A stretch of DNA of 60,099 nt. Source: an uncultured bacterium. GTDB lineage: Bacteria > Cyanobacteriota > Vampirovibrionia > Gastranaerophilales > Gastranaerophilaceae. Under the pieces are notes generated by a model. It worked only from the letters and a program-made list of their open reading frames with translations. It did not search any database and had not been told where the DNA came from. Positions within the stretch are counted from its first letter, which is position 1. The number at the start of each line of letters is the position of its first letter. The DNA lies in assembly GCA_902462155.1 (NCBI GenBank), contig CABQAQ010000011.1:1-60099 (forward strand), written 5' to 3'. This document shows positions 1 to 9,054 of this stretch, in pieces. Position numbers and translations under genes: made by a program.

Positions 1-2
1 CT

Positions 3-134
3 AATCGTCTTAATAGACCGATTGAAAACCCTGTTTTTGACGAAACTCCAAAACAGCAAAATATGCGTTGGTCAAAGTTTAAAGATTTTGCACCAAGTGA
101 GATGTTAATTAACATGAGAAAGCAGAAAAAGTAA
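3..134 (+). CDS. C-terminal fragment of an unknown protein
   Basis: The reading frame is open from the window edge and ends at a TAA at 132. Its 43 residues end in PSEMLINMRKQKK. The mixed, charged composition (NRPIENPVFDE, RWSKFKDFAPSEM) reads like a real protein tail, whereas the other two forward frames are worse. The gene starts outside the window, so no family can be assigned. It lies in the same orientation as the unknown gene at 203, 68 bases downstream. Confidence 0.55.
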   Translation, partial: NRLNRPIENPVFDETPKQQNMRWSKFKDFAPSEMLINMRKQKK

Positions 135-190
135 CACAAATTCCCAGAAAAATTAAATACAGTATGTCCATATTTGACATATCTTTATAA

Positions 191-196
191 TATAAT
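191..196 (+). promoter_or_regulatory. -10 element of a probably leaderless transcript
   Basis: A perfect TATAAT ends six bases before the ATG at 203, so transcription would be expected to start at or beside the start codon itself. No Shine-Dalgarno-like sequence precedes that ATG. A TTGACA at 174-179 is too close (11 bases) to be a normal -35 partner. Confidence 0.5.
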
Positions 197-202
197 CAAA
201 TT

Positions 203-1042
203 ATGGATACAAAGTTAAAAGATTTTATAAATAGAGATGATTGTTATTTTATTCACTATGCAAGTGACGGGTTTTATAACGGCTCAAGTCCTGCTCCAAG
301 GATTTCTTGTATAGTTATTTATAATCTCAAAACTGATAAGGGTTATAGATTTCTAATAAGTGACCATTCAGAAGATAATTCATTGGAACAAGCCGAAAGA
401 TTGACTCTTGAAAATTTTAAAATGGTATTTGATAAAATTCCGAATGTAAGTTTTATTCATTGGGGTATGAACAATAATGGTTTTGGATTTAAAGCAATTC
501 AAGCAAGATCAAAAGATTTAGGAATACACTTACCCTTGCCCGCTAACGACGACTTATTTGACTTATCCTCTTATGTCGCCTATGTTGCAGAGAAGAAACT
601 ATCGATTAAACAAGTGCTATGGTTTAATTCACTTTTAATAGGGGATGATTATTTAGACGGCAAAACAGAAGCAGAATATTTTAATAAGGGTAAGTTTGAT
701 GAAATATACCGTTCTGTTGATTTGAAGGTATGCGGATTTGCCGATGTAATAAAACTTATTCAAGAAAACAAACTCAAATCAGAACCACCATATCTAATAA
801 ATGATGGCTTAATTAAAGAGGAAAGACGGCAACAAGCTTTGAAAATTGCAGTAGCAAGAGAAAAAATGTTGCAGGATATGGTAAATCACAATAAAAAACT
901 TTTAAAAAGGCAAGAAGAAGCCTATGAAGAGTTTATTGAAAACTATGAGCCGGAGGTTGAAGAAGAACACCGCTTATTCTTCTTTGACTTTGATCACCCG
1001 TTGATTTCGATGTTTGCTAACTGGTTTGCGAATCGGAAATAG
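203..1042 (+). CDS. Unknown 279-residue protein, probably leaderless
   Basis: I cannot name this protein with confidence. It is soluble, without a signal peptide or membrane segment. Residues about 30-130 alternate hydrophobic strands and helices (ISCIVIYNL, VSFIHWGMNNNGFGFKAI, DLFDLSSYVAYV). The IHWGMN..GF.AI pattern followed by LFDLS recalls a family of uncharacterised proteins scattered through bacterial accessory regions; that link is from memory and unverified. Residues about 205-255 form a lysine/glutamate-rich helix (EERRQQALKIAVAREKM), and the C-terminus is acidic then aromatic (EVEEEHRLFFFDFDHP). The start at 203 sits six bases after a TATAAT. It lies upstream of the Dnd-related operon in the same orientation and could be part of the same island. 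Confidence 0.75.
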   Translation: MDTKLKDFINRDDCYFIHYASDGFYNGSSPAPRISCIVIYNLKTDKGYRFLISDHSEDNSLEQAERLTLENFKMVFDKIPNVSFIHWGMNNNGFGFKAIQARSKDLGIHLPLPANDDLFDLSSYVAYVAEKKLSIKQVLWFNSLLIGDDYLDGKTEAEYFNKGKFDEIYRSVDLKVCGFADVIKLIQENKLKSEPPYLINDGLIKEERRQQALKIAVAREKMLQDMVNHNKKLLKRQEEAYEEFIENYEPEVEEEHRLFFFDFDHPLISMFANWFANRK

Positions 1043-1104
1043 TGTTACAATTCTGAAAATTGTTAGATTTCATGCTAATATAAATTCTGTTAGGTAGGGT
1101 AAAA

Positions 1105-2523
1105 TTGTTATCAAATATTGCTAATTTTTTAAATATAAATAAATCTGATATTAAAATACCGGAATTTTTACAACATAGAAATATAAAAGATTCCGATGTC
1201 CCAATATTGAAAAAGTTTTTTAAGGAAAATAACATATCAAATTTTTCCGAAATAACCATTGATATAGTAAATCAATTTGCGAAATCTGATTACGATAAAG
1301 CCATTCAAGTGAATACTATTCTTGGATTATATGGAGTAGAATTTATCGGAAAATCTTCCCAAAAGTATTCTCCTAATAGTAGAAATACAATTTCGTTATT
1401 AGTATCACAAAAAAAATTAAATTTATATGAAACAAAATTATTCCAGCAACATTATAAAAATCTAGAAATTAGATTATTAGAATATTTTGAAAAAATAGGA
1501 ATGACCTCGTCCGAGCAAATTACGGGCATTAATTTAAGTGTATTGTTAGATAAACTAAACCTAACTGACTTAAATATTGAAGATTTGGAAAAAGATTTAA
1601 ATTATGATTATTTTATCATAGTAAAAAATAATTTTGAGCAATTATATAAAGAAAAACCAAATGTAAAAGTAGAAATTGAAAAAAATCCATTAATTGTAAA
1701 AGATAGTGTTTCAATTAAAAATACAAATTTAACAACAAGAACTGTAAATTGTTTACTAGCAAATGGAATAGATACGATTGGAAAATTACAGCAATTAAAT
1801 ATTGAAGAATTTAGAACAAGAAAAAATGTTGGATATAAAACTATAGATGAAATATTATCCTATTTGAATTCAGAAGGGTTTGAAAATATTTCGTTCCAAG
1901 AAATTACGATAACTAGGGATAATATTAAAAATGGAGAAACTAATTTAACAATAAATCAACCGGAAGAAATTGACGAAAAAATTTATAATCTTGAAATAAA
2001 TAAATTAAATTTACCCCAAAAGATTGAAGAAGCACTAAATAGCAAAAATATTACTACTGTTGGTAAATTTATTGAAAATGTAAATTTAATAGAGTTAAAA
2101 CCGAAAGAAAAAGATTTCATATATGAAAAATTAGGAGTATATGGAGTTAACAAATATAAAAAATATATTCCTAAATTTATAAAAACTCCGGGAAATTATT
2201 TTCTAAAAATATCAGAAGTTTTTCAAGATGATTGGATAGTTAGTGCATGCAAAAAATATAATTTAAAAAATATTGGCTTATTGGCAAATGTTTTTCCAGA
2301 TATTTTTGGGCAAGACGAAGATTTAGTTGCACAAGATATCTTTTTTGAAAAAATAAATTATGTGGAGAATAAATTAAACGAATTAGGAATTAGTAAAACA
2401 CCAATAGCTCTCTCTTATTTTGAAAAGAAAGAATTATCCAAAAAGGATATTTGTGAATTAGCGAATGAAAATTATATTCAGCAAATAGAAGATATCGTTG
2501 TTAATATTCTAAATAATTCGTAA
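1105..2523 (+). CDS. N-terminal part of a large protein with an RNA polymerase alpha-CTD-like HhH domain
   Basis: This 472-residue reading frame starts at a TTG preceded by AGGTAGGG and ends at TAA 2521-2523. Residues about 205-250 (NTNLTTRTVNCLLANGI, then LNIEEFRTRKNVGYKTIDEI) match the helix-hairpin-helix of the RNA polymerase alpha C-terminal domain, a module that binds DNA and contacts regulators. The rest is helical, lysine- and asparagine-rich and unrecognised. The same frame continues past the TAA without another stop to 4704, and that continuation begins at once with coding-quality sequence. The simplest reading is one gene of about 1199 residues interrupted by a nonsense codon, although two separately translated proteins are possible. 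It heads the operon containing the PLD-helicase and DndD-like genes. Confidence 0.7.
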   Translation: MLSNIANFLNINKSDIKIPEFLQHRNIKDSDVPILKKFFKENNISNFSEITIDIVNQFAKSDYDKAIQVNTILGLYGVEFIGKSSQKYSPNSRNTISLLVSQKKLNLYETKLFQQHYKNLEIRLLEYFEKIGMTSSEQITGINLSVLLDKLNLTDLNIEDLEKDLNYDYFIIVKNNFEQLYKEKPNVKVEIEKNPLIVKDSVSIKNTNLTTRTVNCLLANGIDTIGKLQQLNIEEFRTRKNVGYKTIDEILSYLNSEGFENISFQEITITRDNIKNGETNLTINQPEEIDEKIYNLEINKLNLPQKIEEALNSKNITTVGKFIENVNLIELKPKEKDFIYEKLGVYGVNKYKKYIPKFIKTPGNYFLKISEVFQDDWIVSACKKYNLKNIGLLANVFPDIFGQDEDLVAQDIFFEKINYVENKLNELGISKTPIALSYFEKKELSKKDICELANENYIQQIEDIVVNILNNS

Positions 2524-2775
2524 TCTTATTTTATAACCCAAGCACAAATAAAATTACAACTAAAAGATAAAGAACTAGATGTTATAACAAGAAGATATGG
2601 AATTAATTGTTCAAAGCAAACCCTCGAAGAAATAGGTCAAAATTATGGGTGTACCCGAGAAAGAATTAGACAACTTGAAAGCAAAGCTTTAAAAAAGATT
2701 TCAACACTATTAACTCATGAAGTTCAAAATATAAATGAAGATGTAATACGATTATTTAAAGATTTTGGTTGCATT
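2524..2775 (+). other. Coding segment for a sigma-70 region-4 HTH between an in-frame TAA and the next usable start
   Basis: Read in the frame shared by the genes on either side, these 84 codons contain TLEEIGQNYGCTRERIRQLE followed by SKALKKI. That is a nearly canonical sigma-70 region 4.2 helix-turn-helix, which in sigma factors binds the -35 element. There is no ATG, GTG or TTG in this frame between the TAA at 2521 and the TTG at 2776. The segment therefore cannot be reached by ordinary initiation at this site. It must be translated by readthrough, by an unusual start, or not at all. Confidence 0.8.
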
Positions 2776-4704
2776 TTGTCATATCCAATTGGCGATGTTT
2801 TGCCAATAGATGCATTAATAAAAAATATTATGAATAACATAAAAGACAGATGTTTTGATATTGATTACGATAATCTTTGTATTACTAAAAAGGGGTTTAA
2901 ATTTGAAAATCTGCAAAATGAAATAATTGATAGTTTTGATAATATAGAAACTTCATTTGGACTAAGTAAAATTCAAGAATCAATAAATATAATACTTGTT
3001 AAATATATAAATAATTCTACACAAGAGCAAAAAAACAATTATTTAAGTATATATAATCATTTATATTCTATTTTGCTTAATAATAATTTTATAAAAATTG
3101 ATGTAAATCTTTACAAATTAATATCAAAAACAGGTCGATGCTCCACTCAAGAAAGAGATGAAAAACTAATATATTGGTTTAAGAAGCTATATCCTCATGG
3201 AATTCATTTACCAATAGAAAAAGAAAAAGAGGAACAAGTCAAACAGAGTTTACAACCTTTGTATGAAAACTGCGAAGAAATCATAGGATTAAATGTTCGT
3301 TCTGTTGCAGATCGTCTAATTAAATATAATAAGGATGTTATATGGTGGGGTAGAGGTTTATATATACATGTAGATAATATTGATATAGATTGGAATGTTG
3401 TAGATTTTACAATTGAAGAAGTAATTAAAAAATTTGACAATGGTTTGCATAGATTAAAACCAAGAGTTATATATGAAGAAAATAAAGAAAAATTTATAAG
3501 TGCAAATATTCCAAATGAAACAGCATTGGTGGGATTAATCAGATTTAAAAATAATCCTCGGATCAATACAAAGAGAGATGAAATAAGAGATGCAAGTAAT
3601 TCAAACATAGAATTAAATATTTTAGAAACTTTTGAACAATTTATACTTAAATATCCTAATGGTATAACCAAAAAAGATTTAATGTTTGAAATGTGTAATA
3701 AACGAGGTTGGCAGAAGTATCAGATAGAATTTTTATATAGTAGAAGCAATCTGGTATATAGTGATAATGGAGTATATTACCATAAGAATAATCTGAACAT
3801 TGATAAAAATAAATTATCAGAAATAATAAGCCTTATACAAAAAGAGCTCAATGAGAATAATTTAACATTTCTTCACTTAAGAAAAATTCAAAATAAATAT
3901 CCTGCAACGTGGGTAGGAGTTTTAAATAAAAATATTTCTCCAAGTTTTATGGGAAGATTAATGAATTCAGAATTAATTAACAATGATATTGTTATAGATA
4001 ATTATGTTTATGTGAAGAAAGTCGAGCATTTAGATGAAAATATATCAATGTTTAACATTCTATCCAAATTTGTCGAAGAAAAATCTATAGAAAATAAATA
4101 TGTAACCATTTCAGAAATAATCGATTATTGTCAAAAACAAGGAATAAAAGATACAAAACAGCCTATAGTTGATTGTGTATTAAAATTTAGTTACGAATAT
4201 AACACTGAAGTTTATGTTCATAAAAATGTTTTAGGCTATTGCGAAGAATTTCAAGAAGATATTTTTGCTTTAATACAAAAGCTATCTGAAACAGATTTTG
4301 AAATGCCAATTATTTCTTATGAAGATATAATTATTGAATTTAGAGATTTCTTACCGACTTTGAATGATGGATATGATTGGAATATTTATCTTTTAAGAAG
4401 TGCTTTGAGTTCTGATGAGAATTTAGATATATTTGATAAAACATTTATTTTTAAAAACAATAAATTTGGAGTTGAAGATCTTGATGATACTGCCGCATAT
4501 TTGATAATGAAAAATTGCGAAAACGGATACTGTAAATTTAAAGAATTGGACAAGCTTTTGGCACAATATGGAGTAACGCCGTATAAAAACTTACATTTCT
4601 ATAAATCAAGATTGTTTTTTGAAGGATCTTCTATTAAATCAGTAGATAATGATACAGCAGTTGCTGTAGAAAAATTTGCGAGGGATAAATATTTAAATGT
4701 TTGA
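2776..4704 (+). CDS. C-terminal part of the alpha-CTD/sigma-4 protein
   Basis: This is the open frame downstream of the sigma-4 segment: 642 residues from the TTG at 2776, with the first ATG at 2830. The true coding region runs in from 2524 and, before the nonsense codon arose, probably from 1105. I see no named enzyme domain. The sequence is mixed helix and strand with repeated motifs of the type ITKKDLMFEM and LRSALSSDENLDIF, suggesting tandem winged-helix-like units as found in proteins that join sigma-4-like HTHs to DNA-binding repeats (inference). Its TGA stop overlaps the ATG of the PLD-helicase by eight bases, which implies translational coupling. A coupled downstream gene argues that ribosomes do, or recently did, traverse this frame. 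Confidence 0.65.
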   Translation: MSYPIGDVLPIDALIKNIMNNIKDRCFDIDYDNLCITKKGFKFENLQNEIIDSFDNIETSFGLSKIQESINIILVKYINNSTQEQKNNYLSIYNHLYSILLNNNFIKIDVNLYKLISKTGRCSTQERDEKLIYWFKKLYPHGIHLPIEKEKEEQVKQSLQPLYENCEEIIGLNVRSVADRLIKYNKDVIWWGRGLYIHVDNIDIDWNVVDFTIEEVIKKFDNGLHRLKPRVIYEENKEKFISANIPNETALVGLIRFKNNPRINTKRDEIRDASNSNIELNILETFEQFILKYPNGITKKDLMFEMCNKRGWQKYQIEFLYSRSNLVYSDNGVYYHKNNLNIDKNKLSEIISLIQKELNENNLTFLHLRKIQNKYPATWVGVLNKNISPSFMGRLMNSELINNDIVIDNYVYVKKVEHLDENISMFNILSKFVEEKSIENKYVTISEIIDYCQKQGIKDTKQPIVDCVLKFSYEYNTEVYVHKNVLGYCEEFQEDIFALIQKLSETDFEMPIISYEDIIIEFRDFLPTLNDGYDWNIYLLRSALSSDENLDIFDKTFIFKNNKFGVEDLDDTAAYLIMKNCENGYCKFKELDKLLAQYGVTPYKNLHFYKSRLFFEGSSIKSVDNDTAVAVEKFARDKYLNV

Positions 4705-6829
4705 TAATTGTAATTTAAAAAGAACATATACAACTACCGAAGAAGATGTAACAAATGAATTAAGCATACCTTTATTGTCAAGTGCTGTCAGATATGACAG
4801 GGTAGTTGGATTTTTCTCTTCAAGTTGGTTAAAAGAAGTAGCTTCTGGTTTGGCGATATTTGCTAAAAATGGTGGAAAAGCAAGAATTTCTACATCTGTT
4901 ATTCTTTCTGAACAAGATTGGAATGCTATTCAAAATGGAAATGATAGCAAAATTCAATCTTTAATTGAATCACAGGTTTTCAATACAATAGAAGAATTAA
5001 AACATAATCTTGAAACTCAAACTCTTGCGACATTGAGTTGGATGATAAAAGAGGATATTCTTGAATTCAGATTTGGTGTACCTATTGGAAGATTAGATGA
5101 TGGATATTTACATACGAAACTTGCCATATATTATGACAAGAATAATAAAGGTGTTGTTGTTTTTGGCTCACAAAATGATAGTCATCAAGCCACAATTAAC
5201 GACGAAACATTAACCGTATTTACAAATTGGGCTTTTGGGCAAGATTATTTTAACGATTATGTAAAATTATTTGATAATAAATGGAATGGAATACCTTCTA
5301 CATTGAAAACATATTCTATAACCGAAGCTGCAAAAAACAAAATTATTGAAGCAGGTATACATTATGAATGTCCATATAAACCCAAATTAGTTCAAATTAG
5401 TAATTTAAATAACTCAGGCAAAAGTAAAAAAGAATTGAGAGGTTACCAACAAGAGGCTATTAATAACTGGATAAATAATAATTATAATGGGCTTTTTGAA
5501 ATGGCAACAGGTTCTGGAAAAACATTTACATCGATTTCTGCTGCAAAACAATTGTATGAAAAGAACAAAAAACTCTGTTTGGTTGTATTGGCACCTCTTA
5601 AGCATTTAGTAACACAATGGGCAGAAGAATTGGAAACTTTTGGTTTCAATCCAATTCTTTGTTTTGACGATAGTAATAAATGGCAAAGAGAAGCATATGC
5701 AGAATTACAAAAATATAAATCCGGATTAAAAGACAAGGTTTGTTTTGTAGCAACTCATAAAACTGCGACATTAGAACCATTTAAAGAATTTATTAAAACT
5801 ATTAATAAAGACTGGATGCTTATTGCAGACGAAGTTCATGGTTTGGGCTCAGAAAATCAAGCATGTGCTCTTTTCCCAACAGCAAGATATAGAATAGGTT
5901 TATCTGCAACCCCACAACGTTGGTATGATGAAGTTGGGACAAAAAGATTATTTGATTATTTTGATAAAACTGTAATTGAATTTGATTTAGAACGAGCAAT
6001 AAAAGGGGATGAAAATGGTGAAAACAAGGTTCTTACACCATACGAATATGAACCAATATTAATTGAATTTTCAGAAGAGGAATTAAGTATTTTTGAAGAT
6101 TTGACTCATAAAATTGGCTTAATAGCAATGAAAAAAAATAAAACTCAAGATGACTTAGATAAATTAGAAAAATTATGTAGAGACAGAGCAAGAGTAATTG
6201 GTAAAGCTGAAAATAAATTACCAACATTAATAGAGCTTGTAAGACAGCATAAAACAGAAATTGAATCATCTGGAGAAAAATATATTCATAACTTGTATTA
6301 TTGTGCTCCGGGAGAACATAAAGAAGTTTTAAGAGAACTAAGTAATTTAGGAATAAAGGTTCACGAATTTGTATCTGGCGTAAAGCAAAGAAAAGAAATA
6401 TTAGAAGCCTTTGCAAATGGTGATATTGAAGGTCTAGTTGCTATAAAATGTCTTGATGAAGGTGTTGATGTTCCTGCAACAAAAAGAGCATATATTTTGG
6501 CAAGTTCTACAAATCCAAAAGAATTTATTCAACGAAGAGGGAGAGTATTGAGATTGAGTCCTAAAACTGGTAAATATAAGGCATATATTTATGATTTTAT
6601 GATTGGACCTTGGTCTGTAGACAGGTACAATATAAACACGGCTCAATGCTTATTAAAAAGAGAATTGCCAAGATTTTCCGAGTTTAATAGCCTTAATAAT
6701 TTAAAATACGAAATGCAAAATAAAATAAGATATGCCTGTGAATACTTTAATACTATTAATGAAATGGATATGAAACCATGGGATGTTTATGCTAGAATCA
6801 TGAGCGAAGATTATACTAATTTCATGTAA
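4697..6829 (+). CDS. Phospholipase D-like domain fused to an SF2 DExH helicase
   Basis: A 710-residue protein. The N-terminal ~210 residues are phospholipase-D-like, with LHTKLAIYYD followed by VVVFGSQNDS, the HxK half-motif and trailing Ser/Asn of the PLD nuclease fold. Only one HxK is clear, so activity would need dimerisation. The rest is a superfamily-2 helicase: Walker A EMATGSGKT, DExH box ADEVH, motif III LSATPQR and motif VI QRRGRVLRLS. PLD-plus-helicase fusions recur in anti-phage and restriction-type cassettes, so nucleic-acid processing in defence is the likely role. The start is the ATG at 4697, preceded by GAGGG and overlapping the upstream stop. The gene order with the DndD-like ATPase suggests that they work as one complex. 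Confidence 0.88.
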   Translation: MFDNCNLKRTYTTTEEDVTNELSIPLLSSAVRYDRVVGFFSSSWLKEVASGLAIFAKNGGKARISTSVILSEQDWNAIQNGNDSKIQSLIESQVFNTIEELKHNLETQTLATLSWMIKEDILEFRFGVPIGRLDDGYLHTKLAIYYDKNNKGVVVFGSQNDSHQATINDETLTVFTNWAFGQDYFNDYVKLFDNKWNGIPSTLKTYSITEAAKNKIIEAGIHYECPYKPKLVQISNLNNSGKSKKELRGYQQEAINNWINNNYNGLFEMATGSGKTFTSISAAKQLYEKNKKLCLVVLAPLKHLVTQWAEELETFGFNPILCFDDSNKWQREAYAELQKYKSGLKDKVCFVATHKTATLEPFKEFIKTINKDWMLIADEVHGLGSENQACALFPTARYRIGLSATPQRWYDEVGTKRLFDYFDKTVIEFDLERAIKGDENGENKVLTPYEYEPILIEFSEEELSIFEDLTHKIGLIAMKKNKTQDDLDKLEKLCRDRARVIGKAENKLPTLIELVRQHKTEIESSGEKYIHNLYYCAPGEHKEVLRELSNLGIKVHEFVSGVKQRKEILEAFANGDIEGLVAIKCLDEGVDVPATKRAYILASSTNPKEFIQRRGRVLRLSPKTGKYKAYIYDFMIGPWSVDRYNINTAQCLLKRELPRFSEFNSLNNLKYEMQNKIRYACEYFNTINEMDMKPWDVYARIMSEDYTNFM

Positions 6830-6847
6830 AGCAAGGGGAATGTTTTT

Positions 6848-7039
6848 ATGAATGGCAAATTTCAGATAAATATATTGGATAAAGTTAATAAAATCGAAGA
6901 TGAAAAAGTAAGAAAACTTTGCAATATCGTAATACAAGAAGCCCAAAAGAATATACATGAGGCTAGAAATATTGCTGTAGATAGAGTTAACACTGAAATT
7001 TCTAATAATCTTTTAAAAATATCCGAAGGAGCATTATAA
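6848..7039 (+). CDS. 63-residue helical protein of the Dnd-related operon
   Basis: A small charged protein (FQINILDKVNKIEDEKVRK, later ARNIAVDRVNTEI) predicted to be one or two long amphipathic helices. It has its own ribosome binding site (AAGGGGAA), and its TAA shares a base with the next ATG (TAATG). This tight placement between the helicase and the SMC ATPase argues that it is translated and stoichiometric. Small helical partners are common beside SMC-like ATPases, for instance in three-component ABC systems, but I cannot assign it to a family. Confidence 0.72.
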   Translation: MNGKFQINILDKVNKIEDEKVRKLCNIVIQEAQKNIHEARNIAVDRVNTEISNNLLKISEGAL

Positions 7040-9054
7040 TGAAGTTTAATAAAGTTACACTTACAAATTTCAGACAGTATATCGGACAAAATTCCATAGA
7101 ATTCTGTAGTGGCGATAAAAATGTAACTCTAATTTTTGGAGAAAATGGTTATGGAAAAACTGGTATTTTCAGAGCCATTATGTTTGCTCTCTATGGATTG
7201 AGATACTTAAAGCAGGATAACCTTACAAAAGAAGAACAAAGAGAAGGATTGGTATTGGTAAACGAGAAACTCCTAGAAGATAATCCATATACAGATATTG
7301 AAGCTAGTGTTATTTTGGACTTTGAAAATAATGGGAAAAGATATGAGCTAACAAGAGAGATTTCTGCAAGGAAAAGTGGTGATAGAATATTTCAAGAACC
7401 AAAAGGGGTTTCTTTAGTAATTACAGAAAACTATAATACACTTCCTCCAATTAGTGATATAACCGAAATTAATGATATTATATCCACAATAATCAATGAA
7501 AAAATAAAGGATTTCTTTTTATTTGATGGTGAACAAATTGAAGAATTAACAAAGTATAGCAAAGAAAGTAAAGAAGAAATAAGAAGTGGCATTAGGACTT
7601 TACTTAATCTAGATGCTATTGAAATTGTTAAAGAAGCATTTAGAAAAAAATTAAGAACTTTGGATAACGAAATAGAAATGAACTCTAGTGGAGAATTAGA
7701 AGTAGTTACTGAAAAATTAAGTCAAAAAAATGTAGATTTAATAAATCTTGAAAATGATATTACAGCATTAAAAAATGATATTGAAAATGCTCAAAAACGT
7801 GAAAATGAAATAGAAAAACAAATAAATGAAAATAAAAGCATTATAGAAAAACAAAAAGACAGAAATGTCCTAAAAGAAAAAATCAAAGAGGCTCAAAATA
7901 ATATCGAAGAATTAAAAACAAAAATAAAAGAAGCATTATCTGTAAGTGGTGCATATGTTGGAGCTTCTGAAATATCCGAACTTTATATGGATTTAAATCA
8001 AAAACTAGAAAAGGGTGAATTACCAAATAGCATAAGAAAGGAATTCATAGATAAGTTATTGAAACAATGTAGATGTATTTGTGGGAATAACTTAAATGAA
8101 CATCCAGAAGCAAGAGAGATTTTGTTAGAGTATCAAAAAAATAGTGTAGATGAAAATTCCGAAGCAGCAATAAAAATTCATGGTACTCTTGCTGAATTAA
8201 AAGGAAAAGTTGCCGTTGTATCTGCTGATATTGACAGAATTTTAATGGGATATAACAAATATCAAGAAGACATTGCATCTTATGAGAAAAAATTAGAAGC
8301 ATATGATGAAGAATTAAAAACTGATATTCCTGATTTGGGTGATGCTTTACAAAAAATCAAAAATGATATTACAAGAATGAATAAAGAACTTGGACAAAAT
8401 GAAGCAAAGCTTACAAATTTAAATGCGGATATAAAAAAATTATCAGATGAACAAGAAAAACTTAGCGAAAATGATGCAAAAAGCCGAAAAATTATTGAAC
8501 AGAAGAAATTATTAGATAAAGCTAATGAAGAAATGATAAATATTTCTAGTGAATATGCCGATGAATTAAGGCACAAATTATCTGAATGTGCAACAGAAAT
8601 ATTTAAAAATATTGCAAGTAAAACAACTCTAGACAGTTTATCTAAAATAGTAATTCTTGATGATTTCCAATTAGAAGTTTTGAGCAAAAACGGAACAAAA
8701 ATGTTACAAGAAATTTCTGCTGGACAAAAGGTTGTCGTTTCATTGTCGTACATTGGAGCATTATTACAAGTTGGTAGCAATTTAGAAATGCCTTTGTTAA
8801 TGGATACACCTTTTGGAAGATTATCTAGTTCTCCAAGATCAGAGTGTATAAGAATTTTACCAAATCTTCTTAACCAGTGGATACTTCTAGCTACAGATAC
8901 AGAATTACAACAGGAAGAAGCTTCAATGTTAAGAAAAACTGACAAATGGGGTAAAGTTTACGAAATAAAACATATCGCAGATAGAGAATCTCGTATAGTG
9001 GAAAAAGATATTACAAATTGGGTTCCAATTAAAACAGCTCAAAGGAGTCTATAA
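7039..9054 (+). CDS. DndD-like SMC/Rad50-type ATPase
   Basis: A 671-residue protein with the layout of Rad50/DndD ATPases. The N-terminal half-site is KVTLTNFRQY plus Walker A GENGYGKTG. Long coiled coils (about 190-310 and 390-510) flank a cysteine cluster, KQCRCICGNN, which fits a zinc-hook-like apex. The C-terminal half-site has the ABC signature EISAGQK and Walker B PLLMDTPFGRL. The N-terminus most resembles DndD, the ATPase of the DNA phosphorothioation system. No dndB, dndC, dndE or cysteine desulfurase lies in the window, so sulfur modification is not supported. A sensor or motor role in a Dnd-related defence complex is more likely. It starts one base before the upstream stop ends and shares a base with the downstream ATG. 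Confidence 0.87.
   Translation: MKFNKVTLTNFRQYIGQNSIEFCSGDKNVTLIFGENGYGKTGIFRAIMFALYGLRYLKQDNLTKEEQREGLVLVNEKLLEDNPYTDIEASVILDFENNGKRYELTREISARKSGDRIFQEPKGVSLVITENYNTLPPISDITEINDIISTIINEKIKDFFLFDGEQIEELTKYSKESKEEIRSGIRTLLNLDAIEIVKEAFRKKLRTLDNEIEMNSSGELEVVTEKLSQKNVDLINLENDITALKNDIENAQKRENEIEKQINENKSIIEKQKDRNVLKEKIKEAQNNIEELKTKIKEALSVSGAYVGASEISELYMDLNQKLEKGELPNSIRKEFIDKLLKQCRCICGNNLNEHPEAREILLEYQKNSVDENSEAAIKIHGTLAELKGKVAVVSADIDRILMGYNKYQEDIASYEKKLEAYDEELKTDIPDLGDALQKIKNDITRMNKELGQNEAKLTNLNADIKKLSDEQEKLSENDAKSRKIIEQKKLLDKANEEMINISSEYADELRHKLSECATEIFKNIASKTTLDSLSKIVILDDFQLEVLSKNGTKMLQEISAGQKVVVSLSYIGALLQVGSNLEMPLLMDTPFGRLSSSPRSECIRILPNLLNQWILLATDTELQQEEASMLRKTDKWGKVYEIKHIADRESRIVEKDITNWVPIKTAQRSL

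Noticed and set aside
174..179. TTGACA as a -35 element for the gene at 203
   Set aside because: Only 11 bases separate it from the nearest suitable TATAAT, and a 17-base spacer would put the -10 across the start codon.
8280..8945. 221-residue minus-strand frame inside the DndD-like gene
   Set aside because: It is the antisense of a clearly conserved ATPase and has Ser/Phe/Leu-rich composition typical of shadow frames.
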